Part shown: positions 8,250 to 16,443 of the stretch, in pieces
Numbering within the stretch: position 1 is the first letter of the stretch
Layout of the letters: the number at the start of each line of letters is the position of its first letter
DNA from: Microthrix sp041394405
GTDB taxonomy: Bacteria; Actinomycetota; Acidimicrobiia; Acidimicrobiales; Microtrichaceae
Length of the DNA: 64,000 bases
NCBI GenBank assembly: GCA_041394405.1
Contig: JAWKIF010000006.1
Coordinates: 806,001-870,000 of the forward strand
Reading direction: 5' to 3'
The notes under the pieces: model-generated
The model's database searches: none
Seen by the model: the letters and a program-made list of their open reading frames with translations, nothing else
Told to the model about the DNA's origin: nothing
Translations under genes and position numbers: made by a program

Positions 8250-8693
8250 CTATTGGGTCACCGGCGGCCAGGGGGCGTTGCCCTGGGCCATGTCGGCCAT
8301 GTCGGCCAGTGTGTAGCCGGCGAGGTAGTCCCGCATACGTTCGCCGGCGTCCCACCACACGGCCAGCAGCACGCACTGACCCTCGTGCTCACATGCCCCA
8401 TCGGTGTGGGGGAGACCAAAGTCGCCCGCCTGGATGGGCCCGTCCACGGCGGAGACGATGTCGGCGAGGGTGATCTCCGAGGGATCGCGAGCCAGGACGT
8501 AGCCGCCTCCGACTCCCCGCTTGGACCGCACCAGACCGGCGCCCTTCAGTGCCAGCAGGATCTGCTCCAGATAGGGCTGGGGTAGCGCCGTGCGTTCCAC
8601 GATGTCACGAACCGAGGTGGGGCCGTCCGCATGATGCAGCACCAGCGACAGCAACGCTCGGCTGGCGTAGTCGCCTCGGGTGGACACCTTCAT
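8250..8693 (-). CDS. Rrf2 family transcriptional regulator
   Basis: A 147-residue winged-helix regulator. The N-terminus M-K-V-S-T-R-G-D-Y-A-S-R-A-L and the recognition-helix/wing string L-P-Q-P-Y-L-E-Q-I-L-L-A-L-K-G-A-G-L-V are typical of IscR/NsrR/RsrR relatives. The cluster region holds only two cysteines, C101 and C107, in C-E-H-E-G-Q-C; the third cysteine expected six residues later is a tryptophan. It may therefore bind a [2Fe-2S] cluster with non-cysteine help, as in RsrR, or none. Targets are unknown, and no cysteine desulfurase or Fe-S gene is adjacent. The start is at 8693; the longer upstream frame has no support. Confidence 0.88.
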   Translation of the reverse strand: MKVSTRGDYASRALLSLVLHHADGPTSVRDIVERTALPQPYLEQILLALKGAGLVRSKRGVGGGYVLARDPSEITLADIVSAVDGPIQAGDFGLPHTDGACEHEGQCVLLAVWWDAGERMRDYLAGYTLADMADMAQGNAPWPPVTQ

Positions 8694-8701
8694 GCGGTTC
8701 C

Positions 8702-8707
8702 ACCTTA
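8702..8707 (-). promoter_or_regulatory. -10-like hexamer for the Rrf2 gene, leaderless
   Basis: On the minus strand TAAGGT sits 8 bases before the ATG at 8693. There is no Shine-Dalgarno sequence in that gap. Confidence 0.35.
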
Positions 8708-8918
8708 CGGCCCGCAACGGCCGGGCATCGAACGATCCCGGTGGCGGCGCCGCCCGGCGCGTGGTCGACGGCGATCGGCGTCCGCGACGAGCGCTGCGCC
8801 GGCGAGTTCCGGCGGGGTGTTGGATTCGCCCCCGTGCTGTGTGGTCGACTGACCGTGTCGGCGCGTCGAACGCCGGGTGCGGGCGCAGTCGCCCACACGA
8901 CTCACGGAGGATCCGGTT

Positions 8919-10028
8919 GTGAGCGATAGGTCGGCACCCTTGCTGCCTGACTACGGGGGAGCCTGCCTCACCGGTGTGGTGCCCACGCTGCTCGATCCCA
9001 GCGGCGAGGTGCCCGAGTGGATGCCCCAGGAGCTGGTCGGCGCACATCAGGTGGTCCTGTTGGTGCTCGACGGCCTGGGCTGGGACCAGCTGGAGGATCG
9101 CCTGGATCTCGCCCCCACGCTGGCATCACTGCCCCGCACTCGCATCACGACGGTGTGCCCCACCACCACCTCAACGGCGCTGACTTCCATCACGACGGGC
9201 CTGGCCCCCGGCAGCCATGGGGTGATCGGCTATCGCGTGGCGGTGCGCCGCCAGGTCCTCAACGTGCTGCGCTGGAGCACGCCGCGGGGCGATGCCCGAG
9301 AGAGCATCGTGCCAACCGAGATCCAGCCGAACGGCGCCTTCGGTTCCGAGCGGCCCCCGGTGATCACCCGGGCGGAGTTCATCGCCACCGGTTTCACCGA
9401 GGCCCACCTGCAGCCGGTTCGATTCGAGGGCTACCGCATGCCGTCAACCATGGTGGTGGAGATCAGGCACGCGCTGAAGCGAGGGGAACCCTTCGTCTAC
9501 GCCTACTACGACGGGATCGACAAGGTGGCCCACGAGTATGGGCTGGGCGATCACTACGACGCGGAGCTCATGGCGGTCGACCAGATGGTGAGGGCCATCG
9601 CCGCCCAGCTGCCGCGGGGCGCTGCCCTGGTGGTCACTGCGGATCACGGCCAGGTGGATGTGGGCGACAACACCATCAGCCCTGCCCGGGACGTCATGAA
9701 CATGGTTGACTTCCAGTCCGGCGAGGGCCGCTTTCGCTGGCTTCACGCCAAGGCGGGGGCAACCGCCGAGCTCGCCGCCCTGTGCGCCGAGCGCTATGGC
9801 GACGTGGCCTGGGTGGTGACGCGCGACCAGACGATCGACGAGGGTTGGTGGGGCCCGGAGCTGATCGATCGCGCCGCCGCTCTGCTCGGAGACGTGGCGT
9901 TGGTGGCCCGCGAGCCGGTTGCGTTCCTCGACCCGGCCGACACCGGCCCCTTTGTGCTGCAGAGCCGCCATGGGTCGCTGACCAGCGCCGAGATGATGGT
10001 GCCCCTCGTCGTGGCTCGCGGCCACTGA
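8919..10028 (+). CDS. Type I phosphodiesterase/nucleotide pyrophosphatase family protein
   Basis: Alkaline-phosphatase-superfamily enzyme of 369 residues. First metal aspartate in V-L-L-V-L-D-G-L-G-W-D; nucleophile region T-V-C-P-T-T-T-S-T-A-L-T-S; later ligands in Y-Y-D-G-I-D-K-V-A-H-E-Y-G and V-T-A-D-H-G-Q-V-D-V; final histidine in Q-S-R-H-G-S-L. Such enzymes hydrolyse phosphodiester or pyrophosphate bonds of nucleotides or other small molecules; the substrate is not evident. No signal peptide is seen, so it is probably cytoplasmic. GTG 8919 is chosen because GGAGGA at 8906-8911 lies 7 bases upstream; it is divergent from the Rrf2 gene across 225 bases. Confidence 0.85.
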   Translation: MSDRSAPLLPDYGGACLTGVVPTLLDPSGEVPEWMPQELVGAHQVVLLVLDGLGWDQLEDRLDLAPTLASLPRTRITTVCPTTTSTALTSITTGLAPGSHGVIGYRVAVRRQVLNVLRWSTPRGDARESIVPTEIQPNGAFGSERPPVITRAEFIATGFTEAHLQPVRFEGYRMPSTMVVEIRHALKRGEPFVYAYYDGIDKVAHEYGLGDHYDAELMAVDQMVRAIAAQLPRGAALVVTADHGQVDVGDNTISPARDVMNMVDFQSGEGRFRWLHAKAGATAELAALCAERYGDVAWVVTRDQTIDEGWWGPELIDRAAALLGDVALVAREPVAFLDPADTGPFVLQSRHGSLTSAEMMVPLVVARGH

Positions 10029-10071
10029 GGCGGCGGGCCGGCGAGCTGAGCCCCGCCCCGCCGGCCGGCGG

Positions 10072-10092
10072 CGAAATCCTTCGGGGGTTTCG
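10072..10092 (+). terminator. Possible terminator after the phosphodiesterase gene
   Basis: CGAAATCC, a TTCG loop, then GGGGTTTCG forms an eight-pair stem with one bulged G. It lies between the phosphodiesterase stop and the bpa promoter hexamer. There is no U-tract. Confidence 0.35.
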
Positions 10093-10099
10093 CGGGCGG

Positions 10100-10105
10100 T
10101 AGCCT
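10100..10105 (+). promoter_or_regulatory. -10-like hexamer for bpa, leaderless
   Basis: TAGCCT lies 8 bases before the bpa ATG at 10114, with no ribosome binding site in between. Confidence 0.4.
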
Positions 10106-10113
10106 GGGCGGTC

Positions 10114-10734
10114 ATGCCATCCGAGCCTGCTCCCTCCGTTGCCTCATCCGACCAACCCGCCGCGTCCGACGGGAGCGGTTCGGACACGCCGGCTGAACGC
10201 AGCGGCGACCGCCCGGAGGTGTTGGACCCTGGAGCGCCTACCGGAGACGGCGCCGACCACGGCGAGGCCGGCGAGGAGGCCGCCAACGCCGGCATTGAGT
10301 CGCCGGCCAAGATCATCCGGGTCGGCTCGATGGTGAAGCAGTTGTTGGAGGAGGTGCGCAACACGCCGCTCGATGAGGCGGCGCGCGATCACCTGGTGGA
10401 TATCTACGGTCGCTCCGTCGAGGAGTTGCAGGCCTCGCTGTCGCCCGACCTGGCCGAGGAGCTCGACCGGTTGGCACCGGATTTCGACGGCAAGGATCTG
10501 CCCTCGGAGGCGACCCTGCGCATCGCCCAGGCCCAGCTGGTGGGGTGGTTGGAGGGGCTGTTCCACGGCATCCAGGCGACGCTGGTGGCCCAGCAGATGG
10601 CGGCGCGCCAGCAGCTGGAGGGCATGCGCGGCCAGTTGCCGGTGCCTGGGGGGGCGCAGGGCGGCCCCATGGGCCCCGGTCAGGGCGGTCCGGCCATGAA
10701 CACCCCGGGTAGAGGTCCGACCGGCTACCTGTGA
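10114..10734 (+). CDS. bpa: Bacterial proteasome activator Bpa/PafE (DUF2587)
   Basis: ATP-independent ring activator that opens the gate of the actinobacterial 20S proteasome and feeds it unfolded proteins. The helical core spans about residues 65-175, with I-I-R-V-G-S-M-V-K-Q-L-L-E-E-V, A-P-L/N-T-P-L-D-E-A-A-R and the highly conserved L-R-I-A-Q-A-Q-L-V-G-W-L-E-G-L-F-H-G-I-Q. The C-terminus ends in G-Y-L, keeping the penultimate Tyr and final Leu of the G-Q-Y-L docking motif known from mycobacteria. An acidic disordered leader of about 60 residues precedes the core. It implies a 20S proteasome elsewhere in this genome, none being in the window. Confidence 0.92.
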   Translation: MPSEPAPSVASSDQPAASDGSGSDTPAERSGDRPEVLDPGAPTGDGADHGEAGEEAANAGIESPAKIIRVGSMVKQLLEEVRNTPLDEAARDHLVDIYGRSVEELQASLSPDLAEELDRLAPDFDGKDLPSEATLRIAQAQLVGWLEGLFHGIQATLVAQQMAARQQLEGMRGQLPVPGGAQGGPMGPGQGGPAMNTPGRGPTGYL

Positions 10735-10830
10735 TCGCGCGCCGAGCCGCCGACCCCTCGACGCGAGCGGGTTACGTGGGTGTAGTTTCGAGGGTCCACC
10801 GCCACCCCGCTCCCGCGGTGCACGTGAACC

Positions 10831-13800
10831 ATGCCTGACTCGTTCGTCCACCTCCACCAGCACACCGAGTACTCCATGCTCGATGGGGCGTCGCGGATTG
10901 GTGATGTGGTCGCCGCAGCCGCCGCCGACGGCCAGCCGGCGTTGGGCATCACCGACCACGGCAACATGTACGGGGTGCTGGACTTCTACAAGGCGGCGAA
11001 GGCCCAGGGCATCAACCCCATCATCGGCACCGAGGCCTATATGGCCTACGACAGCCGCCTCGAGCGCCCGTCTCGGCGCGGCCGGGTCGACGACTCGGGC
11101 GGCGAGGTCGACGGTGGCCGCAAGCTCTACTACCACCTCACCCTGTTGGCCGAGAATCACGCCGGCTACCGCAACCTCATCCAGCTCAGCTCCAAGGCGT
11201 TCCTCGAGGGGTACTACTACAAGCCGCGGCTGGACTGGGAGTTGCTGGAGCAGCACTCGGAGGGCGTCATCGCCACCACCGGCTGCCTCGGTGGTCACGT
11301 GCTCCAGGCGCTGATGAACGAGGGCTTCGACGCAGGCATGGAGAAGGCCGGTCGCCTGCAGGACATCTTTGGCCGCGACAACCTGTTCGTGGAGATCCAG
11401 GACCACGGCATCCCCGAGCAGCACCGCACCAATCCGCAGCTCATCGAGATCGCCAAGCGGCTGAAGGCACCGCTGCTGGCCACCAACGACGGGCACTACG
11501 TCACCCGGGACGACGCCGAAAGCCACGACGCGCTGCTGTGCGTGCAGACCGGCTCGCTGGTCTCCGACGAGAAGCGCTTTCGGTTCCACGGTTCGGACCA
11601 CTACCTGAAGTCCGCCCAGGAGATGCGCCACCTGTTTCGAGAGGTGGACGTGGCCTGCGACAACACCCTGTGGGTGGCCGAGCGCTGCAACCTGGAGATC
11701 GAGTTCCCCGAACCGGAACTGCCTGAGTTCCCCTTGCCCGAGGGCTACGAGACCGATACCGCCTACCTCAGGGCGCTCACCTACGAGGGTGCCCACATGC
11801 GCTGGGGGGCGACGCTCAGTCCCGAGGTGCGGGAGCGCATCGACTACGAGCTTGGCGTCATCGACGACATGGGTTACTCGGCGTATTTCCTGATCACCTG
11901 GGACCTCATCGCCCACGCCCGCAGGGAGAACATCCGGGTGGGCCCGGGCCGCGGATCCGCAGCGGGGTGCGCAGTGGCCTACTGCCTGCGCATCACCGAG
12001 CTGGACCCCGTTCGCTACGACCTGATCTTCGAGCGGTTTCTCAACCCCAGCCGGGTGTCCATGCCCGACATCGACATGGACTTCGACTCCCGCTACCGGG
12101 ACGAGATGATCCGCTACGCGGCCGAACGCTACGGGCGCGAGCACGTCGCCCAGATCATCACCTTCTCCACCATCAAGGCCCGGGCCGCCGTGCGCGACTC
12201 GGCCCGGGTGCTGGGCTACCCGTACTCGCTCGGCGACAAGGTGGCCAAGGCCATGCCGCCGTTGGTCATGGGCCGCGACACCCCGCTGTATGCCTGCCTG
12301 GATCAGCACCCCAAGTTCGCCGACGGCTACAAGGCCGCCGGCGAACTCCGCGACATGTACTCGACCGACCCAGACGCCAAGAAGGTCATCGATGTCGCCA
12401 AGGGGCTGGAGGGGCTGCGCCGCCAGGACAGCATCCACGCAGCCGCCGTGGTGATTACCAACAAACCGCTCACCGAGTACCTCCCCGTGCAACGCAAGCC
12501 GGAGTCCGGGGGCGACCCCGAGGACGCCCCGGTCGTCACCCAGTTCGAGGGGGGCACGGTGGAAGACCTGGGCCTGCTGAAGATGGACTTCCTGGGCCTC
12601 CGCAACCTGGACGTCATCTCCGATGCGCTGGAGCTGATCTCCGAACACCGGGGCATCGATCTGGACATCGACAACGTGCCCCTCGACGACGCCGAGACCT
12701 TTGCCCTGCTGGGTCGTGGCGAGACCATGGGGGTCTTCCAGCTGGAGTCACCGCCCATGCGGGCCCTGCTGCGGGCCGTCGCGCCGGACAGCTTCGAGGA
12801 CGTGTCGGCGGTGTTGGCCCTGTATCGGCCGGGCCCCATGTCGGCCAACATGCACTACGACTACGCCGACCGAAAGAACGGTCGCAAGCCCGTCGAGTAC
12901 TTCCACCCGGAGGCCGAGGCGGTGCTGGCCGACACCTACGGGTTGATGATCTACCAAGAGTCGGTCATGCGGGTGGCATCCACCTTTGCCGGGTACTCCA
13001 TGGCCCAGGCCGACAACCTGCGCAAGGCGTGCGGCAAGAAGAAGCCGGAGTTGATGGCCAAGGAGCGCGCCAGCTTCGAGGACGGCGTGGAGGCCACCGG
13101 TTATGGCCGGGCCCTCGGCAAGGAACTGTTCGACATCATCGAACGCTTCGCCGACTACGCCTTCAACAAGTCCCACACCTTCGGCTACGGGCTGATTACC
13201 TATCAGACGGCGTACCTCAAGGCGCACTACCCCGAGGAGTACCTGGCAGCGCTCCTCACCTCGGTGCGCTCCTCGCTGGAGAAGGCGGCCACCTACCTGG
13301 CCGAGTGCCGGTCCATGGGCATCACGGTTGAGGTGCCGGACATCAACCGCTCCGAGGCCGACTTCACCCCCGGCGACCGCTCGATCGTGTTTGGTCTGGC
13401 CGCCGTGCGGAACGTGGGGGAGGGGCTGGTGGCCCAGATCGTGGCCGAGCGGGAGGCCCGAGGTCCCTTCCGGGCGCGGCAGGTCGACGGCACCGAGATC
13501 TGCGCCTTCGACGACTTCTGCCTGAGGGTGCCCTACGAGGTGCTCAACAAGCGCACCATCGAATCGCTCATCAAGGCCGGGGCCTTCGACACCCTGGGCC
13601 TGCCTCGCAAGGGCCTGCTGTTGCGCATGGAGGAGCGGATCGACCACATCGTGGCCCGCAGGCGCGAGCACGACATGGGGGTCATGTCGTTGTTCGGCTC
13701 GGGCGGCGAGGAGCCCACCATCGACGACCATCCGGTGGCCGACGAGGAGTTCGACAAGGCGGACCGGCTGCGCTTCGAGAAGGAGATGCTGGGGCTGTAC

Positions 13801-14445
13801 GTGTCGGACCACCCGCTGATGGGCTACGAGGACGCCCTGGCCCGCAAGACGGACGGCCCCTTGTCCGAGCTGGAGGAGTGCGGCGACGGCACGTCGCGCA
13901 CGGTTGGTGGCGTGGTCACCAACCTCCAGCGGAAGTGGACCAAGAAGGGCGACCTGATGGCCATCTTCCAGCTGGAGGACCTGCAGACCCAGGTTGAGGT
14001 CATGGTGTTCCCCAACACCATGACCGAGCACGGACACAAGCTGGAGGACGACTCGCTGGTGCTGGTGTCGGGCCGTGTGGACAAGCGCGACGACGTGGCC
14101 AAGTTCATTGCATTCTCCATCGACGTGTTCGATGGTGCGTCGGAGGCATCGTGCGAGCCCTTGAAGCTGCGCATTCCGCCGTCGCGTCTGGACGACGCCG
14201 TGGTGGACGAGCTTCGTCGGCTGATTCTGGAGTTTCCCGGCGGCTCGGAGGTTCACATCGACGTCGGTGGCTCCAACGTCCACCTGAAGCCCCCCTTCTG
14301 CGTGGAGCATTCGCCATCGCTCATCGCCGAGCTGCGCATGCTGCTGGGCGCCTCGGCGGTGCTGTTGGAGCGGGCCAACGGCGCCTCGTTGAGTTCGGCT
14401 CACGGCTCGCAGAACGGCTCCCGGTTTGCATCTGGGGCAAGTTGA
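10831..14445 (+). CDS. dnaE: DNA polymerase III subunit alpha
   Basis: Replicative C-family polymerase of 1204 residues, matching DnaE1 length. The N-terminal PHP domain starts H-L-H-Q-H-T-E-Y-S-M-L-D-G and contains G-I-T-D-H-G-N-M-Y-G. The palm carries P-D-I-D-M-D-F near residue 412 (D413, D415) and a third aspartate in K-M-D-F-L-G-L-R near 586. The finger region (F-A-D-Y-A-F-N-K-S-H) and an OB domain near 1000-1090 follow. It lacks the zinc and exonuclease features of PolC. A TAGTTT hexamer at 10783-10788 could be its -10, giving a leader of about 35 bases. The adjacent bpa gene is a different pathway. Confidence 0.98.
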   Translation: MPDSFVHLHQHTEYSMLDGASRIGDVVAAAAADGQPALGITDHGNMYGVLDFYKAAKAQGINPIIGTEAYMAYDSRLERPSRRGRVDDSGGEVDGGRKLYYHLTLLAENHAGYRNLIQLSSKAFLEGYYYKPRLDWELLEQHSEGVIATTGCLGGHVLQALMNEGFDAGMEKAGRLQDIFGRDNLFVEIQDHGIPEQHRTNPQLIEIAKRLKAPLLATNDGHYVTRDDAESHDALLCVQTGSLVSDEKRFRFHGSDHYLKSAQEMRHLFREVDVACDNTLWVAERCNLEIEFPEPELPEFPLPEGYETDTAYLRALTYEGAHMRWGATLSPEVRERIDYELGVIDDMGYSAYFLITWDLIAHARRENIRVGPGRGSAAGCAVAYCLRITELDPVRYDLIFERFLNPSRVSMPDIDMDFDSRYRDEMIRYAAERYGREHVAQIITFSTIKARAAVRDSARVLGYPYSLGDKVAKAMPPLVMGRDTPLYACLDQHPKFADGYKAAGELRDMYSTDPDAKKVIDVAKGLEGLRRQDSIHAAAVVITNKPLTEYLPVQRKPESGGDPEDAPVVTQFEGGTVEDLGLLKMDFLGLRNLDVISDALELISEHRGIDLDIDNVPLDDAETFALLGRGETMGVFQLESPPMRALLRAVAPDSFEDVSAVLALYRPGPMSANMHYDYADRKNGRKPVEYFHPEAEAVLADTYGLMIYQESVMRVASTFAGYSMAQADNLRKACGKKKPELMAKERASFEDGVEATGYGRALGKELFDIIERFADYAFNKSHTFGYGLITYQTAYLKAHYPEEYLAALLTSVRSSLEKAATYLAECRSMGITVEVPDINRSEADFTPGDRSIVFGLAAVRNVGEGLVAQIVAEREARGPFRARQVDGTEICAFDDFCLRVPYEVLNKRTIESLIKAGAFDTLGLPRKGLLLRMEERIDHIVARRREHDMGVMSLFGSGGEEPTIDDHPVADEEFDKADRLRFEKEMLGLYVSDHPLMGYEDALARKTDGPLSELEECGDGTSRTVGGVVTNLQRKWTKKGDLMAIFQLEDLQTQVEVMVFPNTMTEHGHKLEDDSLVLVSGRVDKRDDVAKFIAFSIDVFDGASEASCEPLKLRIPPSRLDDAVVDELRRLILEFPGGSEVHIDVGGSNVHLKPPFCVEHSPSLIAELRMLLGASAVLLERANGASLSSAHGSQNGSRFASGAS

Positions 14446-14491
14446 CGCTGAACTAGTTCGGCCACCATTGCGGCCCACGACGGGGGAGAAC

Positions 14492-15169
14492 ATGGCGCTA
14501 GACACCTACACGAAGGACTGCACCGCTCTCAGCGATGCCGAGTTGGCCGAGATGGCCGACCTGGCTGCGGAGTGCGAGCGCAGCTTCGAGGTTGGGCTGT
14601 TGTCCAAGCAGCGGGAGGAATGGGTGCTGGTCACCCTGATCCGCGAGGGCGAGACGCTGGCGGGCTACTCCTACTCCACCCTGGAACGCATCGGTGGCAC
14701 GCCGGCGGTGCTGCTGGGCTTGGCCTACGTTCGACGCTCCGACGATCGCGACGAGGTGTTGCGGGCCGTCATGTCGGCCAACTATCACCGCGCGCTCATG
14801 GCGTTCCCCGACGAGGACGTGTTGCTGGGCTGCCGCATGGTGCACCCGGGGGCGATGGTGGCCTTCGAGCACCTGGAGGACATCCATCCCCGTCCCGACG
14901 TGGAGTCGCGCGGTGAGGAGCGCCAGTGGGGTCGGCGGCTGGCCAAGCGCTTCGGTATCGGTGCTAGCCGCTACGACGCCAAGACCTTCACGGTGGAGGG
15001 CGACGGCTCGTTTCCCCCCTGCCTCGACTTTGAACCGCTGGGAGCCGACGAGGTCGACCCCAAGGTTGCCGAGTTGTTCGCCGGCCTCAACGCCCAGTCC
15101 GGCGATTCGCTCATCACCTATGGCTGGGCCATGGAGGAAGAGCTGCGCGGCTACACCAAGCCGCTCTAA
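14492..15169 (+). CDS. Conserved hypothetical protein, unknown function
   Basis: A 225-residue soluble protein with no signal peptide or membrane segment. I do not recognise a named family with confidence. The central part (A-G-Y-S-Y-S-T-L-E-R-I-G-G-T-P-A then V-L-L-G-L-A-Y-V-R-R-S) reads like the beta strands of a GNAT-type acyltransferase, but no clear acetyl-CoA loop is visible. Later strings are M-A-F-P-D-E-D-V-L-L-G and Q-W-G-R-R-L-A-K-R-F-G. GGGGGAG precedes the ATG at 14492 and fixes the start. It lies downstream of dnaE in the same direction with a 46-base gap. Confidence 0.7.
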   Translation: MALDTYTKDCTALSDAELAEMADLAAECERSFEVGLLSKQREEWVLVTLIREGETLAGYSYSTLERIGGTPAVLLGLAYVRRSDDRDEVLRAVMSANYHRALMAFPDEDVLLGCRMVHPGAMVAFEHLEDIHPRPDVESRGEERQWGRRLAKRFGIGASRYDAKTFTVEGDGSFPPCLDFEPLGADEVDPKVAELFAGLNAQSGDSLITYGWAMEEELRGYTKPL

Positions 15170-15186
15170 TCGTTCGCTCGCTTTCC

Positions 15187-15870
15187 ATGGCCGGCGATCC
15201 TGCGCAGCCCGAGCCTGGGCGCGACGGCGCCGTCTCGGCAGCGGTGAAGTCGCGGCGCATGTGCCGCGACTTCCTGCCCGACCCCTTGGCCGCAGGGACG
15301 GTGGACGGCCTCTTGGATCTCGCCCGGCGTGCCCCGTCGGCCGGATTCACCCAAGGGCTGGCCTTTGTCACGCTGGAGCGTCCAAGCGCTGGCGGTGGGG
15401 GAGACGGTGCCCCGGACCCGGTGGCCGCCTACTGGGATCTGACGCTCCCGGCGCCGCGGCGCAGTGAGTTCGCCTGGCCGGGCTTGCTCGCCGCTCCGGC
15501 GTTGGTCACGTTGTGGGTTCGTCCCCAAGCGTGGGTCGAGCGCTACGCCCGGGCCGACAAGACCCGAGCCCAACTCGGCGGCGGCGAGGAGGCGTGGCCC
15601 GTGCCCTACTGGTGGGTGGACGCGGGCGCCGTGGTCCAGAACCTGCTCCTGCTCGCTGAGGCCGACGAGCTCGGTGCGCTGTTCTTCGGCATGTTCGAAC
15701 ACGAGCCGGCCGTGGCGGCCCACCTCGCCGTGCCCGCCGGCTGGCGGGGTGTGGGCACCGTGGCCCTCGGCCGGCCGGCGCCGGGGGGCCGCCGCCCGTC
15801 CCGGTCGGCCCGCGCGGGACGCCCGCCGTTGGCCGAGCAGCGGCACCGCGGACGTTGGGCGGCCCGGTGA
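15187..15870 (+). CDS. Nitroreductase family protein
   Basis: A 227-residue FMN-dependent oxidoreductase of the nitroreductase fold. Visible features are S-R-R-M-C-R-D-F (the R-R/S-x-R FMN-phosphate region), L-L-D-L-A-R-R-A-P-S-A-G-F-T-Q-G and the later D-A-G-A-V-V-Q-N-L-L-L-L-A-E-A-D-E-L-G-A, which matches the helix that packs on the flavin at the dimer interface. The C-terminal 35 residues are Arg/Gly-rich and look disordered. The substrate is unknown; members reduce nitro compounds, quinones or enones, or break down flavins. It starts 17 bases after the preceding hypothetical gene. Confidence 0.82.
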   Translation: MAGDPAQPEPGRDGAVSAAVKSRRMCRDFLPDPLAAGTVDGLLDLARRAPSAGFTQGLAFVTLERPSAGGGGDGAPDPVAAYWDLTLPAPRRSEFAWPGLLAAPALVTLWVRPQAWVERYARADKTRAQLGGGEEAWPVPYWWVDAGAVVQNLLLLAEADELGALFFGMFEHEPAVAAHLAVPAGWRGVGTVALGRPAPGGRRPSRSARAGRPPLAEQRHRGRWAAR

Positions 15871-15933
15871 GCCGTCCGCCCACCCCGACGCGTGCCTCGC
15901 GGCCGTCACGCTCGCAACTGTGAGGAGCCAACC

Positions 15934-16443
15934 ATGAGCACCGTCGTCCGCACCTTGACCGAGGCCGACGGCGACGCCGTCATGGCGCTGAACAACGTCG
16001 AGGTACCCCGAGTGACCGCGCTGGACCGCGAGAAGTTGGAGCGGTACCAGCCGATCCTGAGGGACGCCCTGGCCGCCGGGCCGGTGGGCGATCCCGACGG
16101 GTTCTGTTGGACGGTGGGGCCCGGCACGGCCTACTGGTCGCCCAACTACTCCTGGGTGGCGGGGCGCTTCGACCGATTCGTGTACCTCGACCGGGTGGTG
16201 GTGGCGCCACGGGCCCGGGGTGAGGGCGTGGCCCGGGCGTTGTACGAGGAGGTGGCTCGCCGGGCTGTTGGCAGCGCCGACTGGTTCGTGCTGGAGGTGA
16301 ACACCCGGCCCCGCAATGCGGAGTCGCTGGCCTTCCACGCCGCGTTGGGCTTCGAGGAGGTCGCTCGGCACCAGCCCTACGACGACGAGACCGAGGTGGC
16401 CTACCTGGCCCGGCCCATACCCGGCCCGGCCGGGCCCGCCTGA
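15934..16443 (+). CDS. GNAT family N-acetyltransferase
   Basis: A 169-residue acetyltransferase. The acetyl-CoA pyrophosphate loop is in V-V-V-A-P-R-A-R-G-E-G-V-A-R-A-L-Y (motif A, R/Q-x-x-G-x-G/A). Motif B follows as N-x-x-S-L-A-F-H-A-A-L-G-F-E-E-V. The substrate cannot be inferred. ATG 15934 is chosen over the longer frame because GAGGAG at 15922-15927 lies 6 bases upstream. The stop TGA shares its last base with the ATG of the methyltransferase gene, so the pair is translationally coupled. Confidence 0.87.
   Translation: MSTVVRTLTEADGDAVMALNNVEVPRVTALDREKLERYQPILRDALAAGPVGDPDGFCWTVGPGTAYWSPNYSWVAGRFDRFVYLDRVVVAPRARGEGVARALYEEVARRAVGSADWFVLEVNTRPRNAESLAFHAALGFEEVARHQPYDDETEVAYLARPIPGPAGPA

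Noticed and set aside
10771..10790. Resemblance of the dnaE upstream DNA (TGGGTGTAGTT) to the left end of the insertion sequence at 47.86 kb
   Set aside because: Only 11 bases match exactly. Such matches are expected by chance in 64 kb, and no inverted-repeat end is present near dnaE.
10144..12648. 834-codon minus-strand frame across bpa and dnaE
   Set aside because: Shadow of dnaE third-position GC bias; it contains no recognisable motif, and dnaE is certain.
12748..14505. 585-codon minus-strand frame across dnaE
   Set aside because: Same cause; it is antisense to the polymerase thumb and OB regions with no own start signal.
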